Positions 20,111 to 25,247 of a DNA stretch of 25,247 nt are shown here, one piece after another. The position numbers and the translations under genes are program-made. The DNA lies in NCBI GenBank assembly GCA_019649035.1, contig BMAT01004048.1, forward strand, positions 180,006-205,252. The letters run 5' to 3'. Below the pieces are notes generated by a model. It did no database searches and had not been told where the DNA came from. It was given only the letters and a program-made list of their open reading frames with translations. This DNA comes from Elysia marginata. Taxonomy: Eukaryota; Mollusca; Gastropoda; Plakobranchidae. Each line of letters starts with the position of its first letter. Position 1 is the stretch's first letter.

Positions 20111-20272
20111 CTTGTCCCCACGGAACCTACAAGAATGAGACAGGCTATGGAGACGAGAGCTCTTGTACTCGATGCCCTGATGAGCACCAAACGACACCAC
20201 TGGGAGCTGTGAGTGAGCAGCAATGCGTGTGTAAGAGGGGCTACCGCCAGTTCGGAACCAATGAGTGCACAG
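20111..20272 (+). CDS. SVEP1: SVEP1-like gene, coding exon 5: ephrin-receptor-like (GCC2_GCC3) module
   Basis: Residues 322-375 plus one base; 162 bp, phase 1 on both sides. It reads PCPHGTYKNETG, then SSCTRCPDEH, then EQQCVCKRGYRQFG and NECT. This is the CP-x-GTY...C--CP-----...C-C--GY pattern of the Tyr-kinase ephrin A/B receptor-like family and aligns with human SVEP1 (CPSGTYK, SSCIPCPDE, DCVCREGYR). One sequon (NET). The donor ACAG/GTAGGA is acceptable. In SVEP1 the next exons encode sushi (CCP) domains; none could be found in the remaining 5 kb, so the gene is cut by the window edge. Confidence 0.93.
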
Positions 20273-22339
20273 GTAGGAGTTGCATCGCTGAAACATCCGT
20301 ACATGGTTAATTTCAAACTGATGGCATCTTTCCTCTTAGTTTTTCTTTTAAAATAAATTGAGGGATTCCATAAAGTTATGCACTGGCAGATACACAGTGA
20401 TTGCATAACTCGGAAGAAGTTTAAAATCCACCGCCTTTATCATAGAAGAAAATATTTTTCGAAACAAGAAGAAAAATAGACTGACAATGGCATGCCCGAT
20501 ACTTTTCAAAGTTTTCATTTTTTTTTACTTTTAACTAATATATATGTATGCCAAACAATTACGCGGTACGCGGCAAATACCGTGATTTAATGTCCACATA
20601 CAAAAACATTTAGATTTTACATAGTTAAGCGCGACTCTGTTCTTTGATTGATTGCAAAAAAAAGTTTGATTTTTTTATCTTCGCTCGTGACAGCACTTTA
20701 GCTTCTTTGTAAACAAGGACCGTCTTGTTTAAGAATAGAAAGCGATAGAATATACCAAAATCTCTTGCCAACCATGTATTGTCAAATCCAAGCCTGCCAC
20801 ATTCTAAAACGTTATGGTTAATTAAGTGTCTTCAAACGATTTTATCTGTTCAGCACAATCTTTATATCATAAACAACAAAGCTGCCTATTCAATTACAAA
20901 CCAAGAGAGGGTCACACATCTGCAATAGTTAAAACTTGATACAGCTTGTGTCCTGAAATTAAGTATTTTAAATCCACTATTGTTTATGTCGCTTACAACA
21001 TCCTTGCCGGAGGTCTTGATATCGTCTTGACTCCCACCGGGGTTCAATCACCTAGTATCTCTCTAATGTCACCTTAAAGTCTATGTCCTGTAAAGATAAA
21101 TTGTGTTGTCGAATTAGTAATCTTACTCTTTTTTACGAACCTAAATAGCAAGAAAATCTTCCATGGTGTGATTGTAAACTTTCTCACTGCTTTTACGATA
21201 GCTCTGTATATAGCTCCACATAAATTATGATTAGCGGTGAGAAAATGTTAGCTAGATTCTAATTTATTTAAAAAAATCGATTGTCTGAGCTTTTGAACTG
21301 CTTGTAATGGACAACTCGCAAGAAGTAAAAAAAAGGGAATAATGATGTAAAAGTCTCAAAAATATTTTAACAGACATTGTTAGCAGTTAAGACCTATATT
21401 TTGTTTTTATAATAACCGGGATATACAAACAATAACTGTGTCCAATTGAGTCGATTCTGGAAGCCTCTAATTTTTCTTCTAGTTAATACAAAAAAGGATA
21501 AATCTTTTCACATGGTATTAAATACTTTTATGCATTTTCAAAAGTCCAAAAAATGTATTGGTCAAAATATCAACGTTTTGTAAAGGGAGTTTTTCGACAC
21601 CCAACTCAATTGGCCTCGTTGGATAAAAAAACTATACTTGACATTTTAAAATCTTCAGACAAAGTTATTCGCCTTGCGTTCTGGAGTACAGCTGTCTTTC
21701 CGAAATAAAGACCTAAGGGGATATGTAGGATCTGAAACAGCCTTGGCTTACTTGAAGAAGTTGCCCAACTCCCCACACTTGATTAAGACGCTTTGACGGC
21801 CGTCTGTTTACTCGAAATTCTCGATAGGTTTTTTGGCTTGGGAGGATTTCAACTCTTCGCTGATTGACTAAAGCATTACGGGTTGTTGTTTTTGTTTTTC
21901 TTCCCTAGAGGTACGGGCTAGTTTGCAGATTGAACGAAAAAACAAAAGCCTTCGTTATTTAAATGGTGCCACTGTCTGCTTTTTTTAATTTTTACAGAAT
22001 GTGTACTAAGAGGACTGAACGGACTATTTTACTTTTTTTTATTGAAAGTCTTCCCGAACTCTTTGGTATAATCGCTACTTATGAATTCAAAACAGCGTTT
22101 TACATCCAAGGTCTTTTCTAATGTTGTTGGTTTTTTTTTTATATCTAAAACGTTTCGGGTTTTCTCAGTGTTTTGACTTAGGATGTTTGGGATCTTTGAT
22201 TGTAAAATAAGATAAAACTGGCCCGGTTAGGGAAATTTATTTTTCTGAGAAAAACATAAAAAATTACAAGCCACCAAAGCTTGTTGCATGTTTTCTTTGC
22301 TATTGTCTTAATGCTTTTTCTTCATCCATGATTATGTTA
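20273..22339. other. Intron 5, left part
   Basis: AT-rich, with no exon for a sushi domain and no element recognised. A B box-like GGGTTCAATCACC near 21042 stands alone without an A box. Confidence 0.6.
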
Positions 22340-23660
22340 CGATCAATAAGTAATGAGAGTGACCTTCCTGTTTGTAAATGCGCGACCTCTGGTAGTCATG
22401 TCATATATGTAAATGATCATCAGCTTGTGTCCTTTCGAACCAAATGAAAATATTCCATGTGACGTCGTCACTATCCATTTTATGACGTCATGAAAACATG
22501 CGGTAAATAGCTCTGCAGTAATCAAGATGGAGTTCACTAAGGAAAACATATGATTCTACATTTTCATGCACTGTTAACTTGGTGAATCCGCAAAGCTGGT
22601 CTATGAAACTTTGCAGACTGTCTGTGGAGACTGTGCCTGTTCTTATCAAACTGTTTGCAGTTGGGTAAAGGAATTCAATGAAGGTAAAGAATCACTTTCC
22701 GATTGCCCTCGTCCCGGGCGACCAAAATCATGTGTGAGCGAGCAGACTATTGCTTCTATCAAAAGAAACATTGATAAAGATCCCCATATCTCTGTGCGAG
22801 AATTAAGCGACACCAACGGCCTTTCGTATGGTACAGTTCATACCATCATAACTGAACATCTCCGTCTGAAAAAGGTATTTGTCCGATGGATACCCCATTT
22901 GTTGACGGTTGATCAAAAGAGAGAGAGGGTTCGTTGTGCAGTGGGATTGCTGAATATGTTTGAACCGCTTGGCCTTAAAAGGCTTTCCGACATCGTCTCA
23001 GGTGATGAAACTTGGTTCCCCTTCTTTATAATCCCACCGAAACGCCTCAATCGCATGTGGGTAGATGGGCAAGGAGACAGACACGTCATGTTGCGTCCAG
23101 GATTTCAAAGCCGAAAGAGAATGTTTACGGTATTCTTCAATTACAGTGGCCCACTTGTAGTTGCCATATTGCCTCAAGACACTACCATGACTGCCACATA
23201 TTATGTCCAGAATGTGCTTTCCCAGGTGAAATCAGCAATCAATGAGCAGCGACCAAAGGTTAGCACCTCCAGGACCTTGCTTCTTCCTGACAATGCAGGT
23301 CCCCGTAAAGCAAGGGCCACAACTCAGCCACTTCGGGAGATAGGAATTCAAGTCTTGCCCCACCCCGCCTACAGTTCCAACTTAGCACCACGTGACTTCT
23401 GATTGTTTCCGATTCTGAAGGACATGCTAGCTGGACGGAACTTTGACCGCCTTCAAAACCTCGCAAAAGCAGTGAATTCAGAGCTGCGGACCATACCGGA
23501 AGAAGACTACCAAGGCGTGTTCCGGAAGTGGCAGATCAGGCTGAAACGTTGCATAGAGAGCCATGGAGAGTAGTTTGAAGGACTGTGAAGGTTTCATGTA
23601 CATATCCTTAACAGTTTGGAAAATACAGAGCAACTCTCAAAACATATTGATCCACCCTCG
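22340..23660 (+). mobile_element. mariner-family DNA transposon, nearly full length
   Basis: 1321 bp bounded by TA dinucleotides (22338-22339 and 23661-23662), the mariner target-site duplication. Terminal inverted repeats are visible: the left end reads CG then ATCAATAAGTAATGAGAGT (22340-22360); the right end, reverse-complemented, reads CGAGGGTGG then ATCAATATGTTTTGAGAGT (23660-23633). The 19-bp core agrees at 16 positions; the left end lacks 7 bp (GAGGGTG or equivalent). Inside is one DD34D transposase frame with stops. It lies in intron 5, sense to the host gene. It is dead as an autonomous element. Confidence 0.92.
22527..23588 (+). pseudogene. mariner transposase, broken by in-frame stops
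   Basis: From ATG 22527 to TGA 23586 is 354 codons, the normal length for a mariner transposase, with no frameshift. Four stops interrupt it: TGA 22551, TAA 22575, TGA 23400 (directly after the third catalytic Asp, where family members often have Trp) and TAG 23571 (in HGE-stop-FEG, where Tyr is usual). The N-terminal DNA-binding part shows SYQTVCSWVKEFNEG and PRPGRPKS; RWIPHLLT is the mariner WVPHEL-type motif. The DDE triad is D160 (GDETW), D255 (PDNAGP, with Pro where His is usual) and D290 (LAPRDF), with 34 residues between the last two. The enzyme would cut and join the element ends in the nucleus. Loss is by point mutation, so the copy is probably not very old. Confidence 0.93.
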
Positions 23661-23856
23661 TATTGCATTTCCTAGAGAAGCCAGCGAAATTTCGACCATA
23701 AAAAATTTTTTTTCGCGGTTTTAGGTTTAGGCAGTTTGACTCAAATTTCTCAATCTTTCAAGAAATTATTTTATGATACCTGAACTGGGTTTTAATCATC
23801 CGCTTTAAAATTCTAAACACATCACCTATCCAAAGCTAATTTTTTTTCTTGTTTTC
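23661..23856. other. Intron 5 between mariner and SINE copy 4
   Basis: Short AT-rich spacer ending in the T-rich target site of the SINE. Nothing else seen. Confidence 0.6.
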
Positions 23857-23868
23857 TTTTTTTAGCAA

Positions 23869-24137
23869 GAGATCGGGAGGTACGGGTTCTATCCCCGGCC
23901 GAGTCAAACCAAGGACTTTAAAATTAGTATTAGTAGCTGATCCGCTTAGTGTCTGGCATTATGGATTTAGTGCTAAGTCTGGTCGGCCCGGTGTCAGGAT
24001 AATGTGACTGGGTGTGGTGTACACAGCGCTCCGTACATCACAGTGTGGCAGCACGCTTTCATTTGTCCCAAGCGCCGTCTCTGATATAACCTTGTAGTTG
24101 AAAAGAGACGTTAAAATTCAAACAACCAAGCAACACT
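23869..24137 (+). mobile_element. tRNA-derived SINE, copy 4, 5'-truncated
   Basis: Starts at GAGATCGGGAGG, so the A box is missing; a B box-like GGTTCTATCCC remains (23885-23895). The full body and tail follow (GAGTCAAACCAAGGACTTTAA, CAGGATAATGTGACTGGGTG, ACGTTAAAATTCAAAC). A perfect 12-bp duplication, TTTTTTTAGCAA, flanks it (23857-23868 and 24138-24149). Since the duplication abuts the truncated end, the truncation happened at insertion, as in LINE-driven retrotransposition. Sense orientation in intron 5. Confidence 0.9.
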
Positions 24138-24149
24138 TTTTTTTAGCAA

Positions 24150-25202
24150 AAAGAGGGGGGGGGCATAACAGCTGGCTTACCATAGATTGTAATTCCAGTT
24201 ACCTCAAAGGCCTTTAGAGAGAAATGGTGGAACTCTCACCATGTAATTTTATCATCTTTGAGTGGACTCGTGAGCAGTTGGACTCGCTATGCAGCTGTAG
24301 CGAGTTTTATTCCCAATGACAACTCTACTTGTTACTACATGAGGCATTCCTAAAAGCTGGTCTATGACACATGCGCATTGAGGTGAAAAAATTAAACTCT
24401 CCCAAAATACTTTAAATTGTGCCTATGGTATAGAAAGAGAAATTCCCTATGTTTACTAACATGAAAAAAAAAAGATTTTAAAAATTACCCTTGGCAACGT
24501 AAAAAAAAAACGCTACAGGGTCAGCTCTCTGTATATTTAGGACATAACAATTCACTCCCATAGAAGTTTATACATCTAAAAGTGTGCATGCTTTATAGAT
24601 TATTTGTGGTTGGAAATATTCGGCAACCCATTTTTATTTCAACGATTTTATTGACTTTTGCTTAGTTTGTTTTATTGTAGAGGCAAAATTATCTCGTGAC
24701 ATTGCATGCACATGGAAACCCAATACTAAAAAGTTTAAAATTTTCATTATTTTCATAAATGTGTTAAAGAGTCTATAACAATATAAAAAACTAGCTAAAG
24801 TTCACACTAGAACCTTACAAATATGAACAATTTCAATTAGTTTCATTTACAACAATGGGAACAATATGTGACTCTTTGGACATAACGTTCACTACAAAAG
24901 TGTAACTATGAGATGATTGTGTTATACCTAACAACACAAGTTCTCTGCAGACTTATCTGTGACCCTTTCATGTTTAAGAAGGTTTAGAAAGACTTTCGAA
25001 GAAACGCCGTATATTTTTCCCTTTTGTATATAATCTAAACATGTATCATATTGAGGATAGAAGCAATGAAAATATTGCTGTATCATTTTTTCATGACAAA
25101 ATTTAAACTTAGGAAAAAATACACCAATATTTTTATTGCTTCTGTAATTTTATGCAGTTTCAGGTCAATTTTCATTTAGGAACAAGTTATAATAATTTTC
25201 CC
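24150..25202. other. Intron 5, right part
   Basis: AT-rich DNA with a G run near 24155 and A runs near 24465 and 24500. A small perfect inverted repeat, CTCGCTA / TAGCGAG, lies at 24283-24304. No exon recognised. Confidence 0.55.
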
Positions 25203-25220
25203 TCTTCTTCTTCTTCTTCA
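25203..25220. repeat. Short (TTC)n tract
   Basis: About six TTC units near the right edge of the window. Confidence 0.8.
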
Positions 25221-25247
25221 TGGCGGATCCTTGTAGGACGTAGCCTC

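Noticed and set aside
20075..20406. Minus-strand frames of 73 and 101 codons
   Set aside because: Antisense shadows of exon 5.
21038..21055. Isolated B box-like GGGTTCAATCACC
   Set aside because: No A box at a suitable distance and no repeat body; likely chance.
1..25247. CRISPR array, operon or prokaryotic system
   Set aside because: No regularly spaced repeats and no compact coding; the gene structure and mobile elements are those of an animal genome.

Overview
The window is eukaryotic (animal) genomic DNA. It is AT-rich, with long non-coding stretches, GT-AG introns, microsatellites and many decayed retroelements. The one host gene is the 5' part of a SVEP1-like gene (secreted sushi / von Willebrand factor A / EGF / pentraxin protein), read on the + strand. 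The ATCTAGATC-type words scattered through the sequence and the tRNA-derived SINE tails (GACGTTAAAAATTCAAAC) recall gastropod mollusc genomes. That assignment rests on remembered genome style and is an inference.

Host gene: five coding exons splice in frame (5852-6159, 13048-13267, 18455-18710, 19369-19548, 20111-20272; 1126 nt, 375 codons plus one base). They encode a signal peptide, a complete VWA domain with a metal-binding (MIDAS) site, a Cys-rich EGF-like segment and one ephrin-receptor-like (GCC2_GCC3) Cys module. The order and spacing are those of the vertebrate SVEP1 N-terminus. The sushi, HYR and pentraxin parts must lie beyond the right edge; the last intron runs at least 5 kb to the end of the window.

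Layout. 1-5728: upstream non-coding DNA with a TC microsatellite, a pair of diverged repeats, and an old SINE copy carrying a nested 209-bp insertion. 5729-6159: exon 1. Intron 1 (6.9 kb): a 5'-truncated LINE tail with an AAT microsatellite on the minus strand, one LINE remnant (A) split by a second LINE (B), a possible retroelement tail with a heptamer repeat, and a SINE ending 29 bp before exon 2. Intron 2 (5.2 kb): a third SINE copy and several microsatellites. Introns 3 and 4 are short. Intron 5: a nearly full-length mariner (DD34D) transposon broken by stop codons, then a fourth, 5'-truncated SINE copy.

The mobile elements are all dead or non-autonomous. Several keep exact target-site duplications, so the order of insertion can be read in places (LINE B after LINE A; a 209-bp element after SINE copy 1). 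I found no RNA gene that looks functional, no CRISPR array and no sign of a new multi-gene system. The most interesting points are the SINE family, its insertion against a splice acceptor, and the nested insertions.
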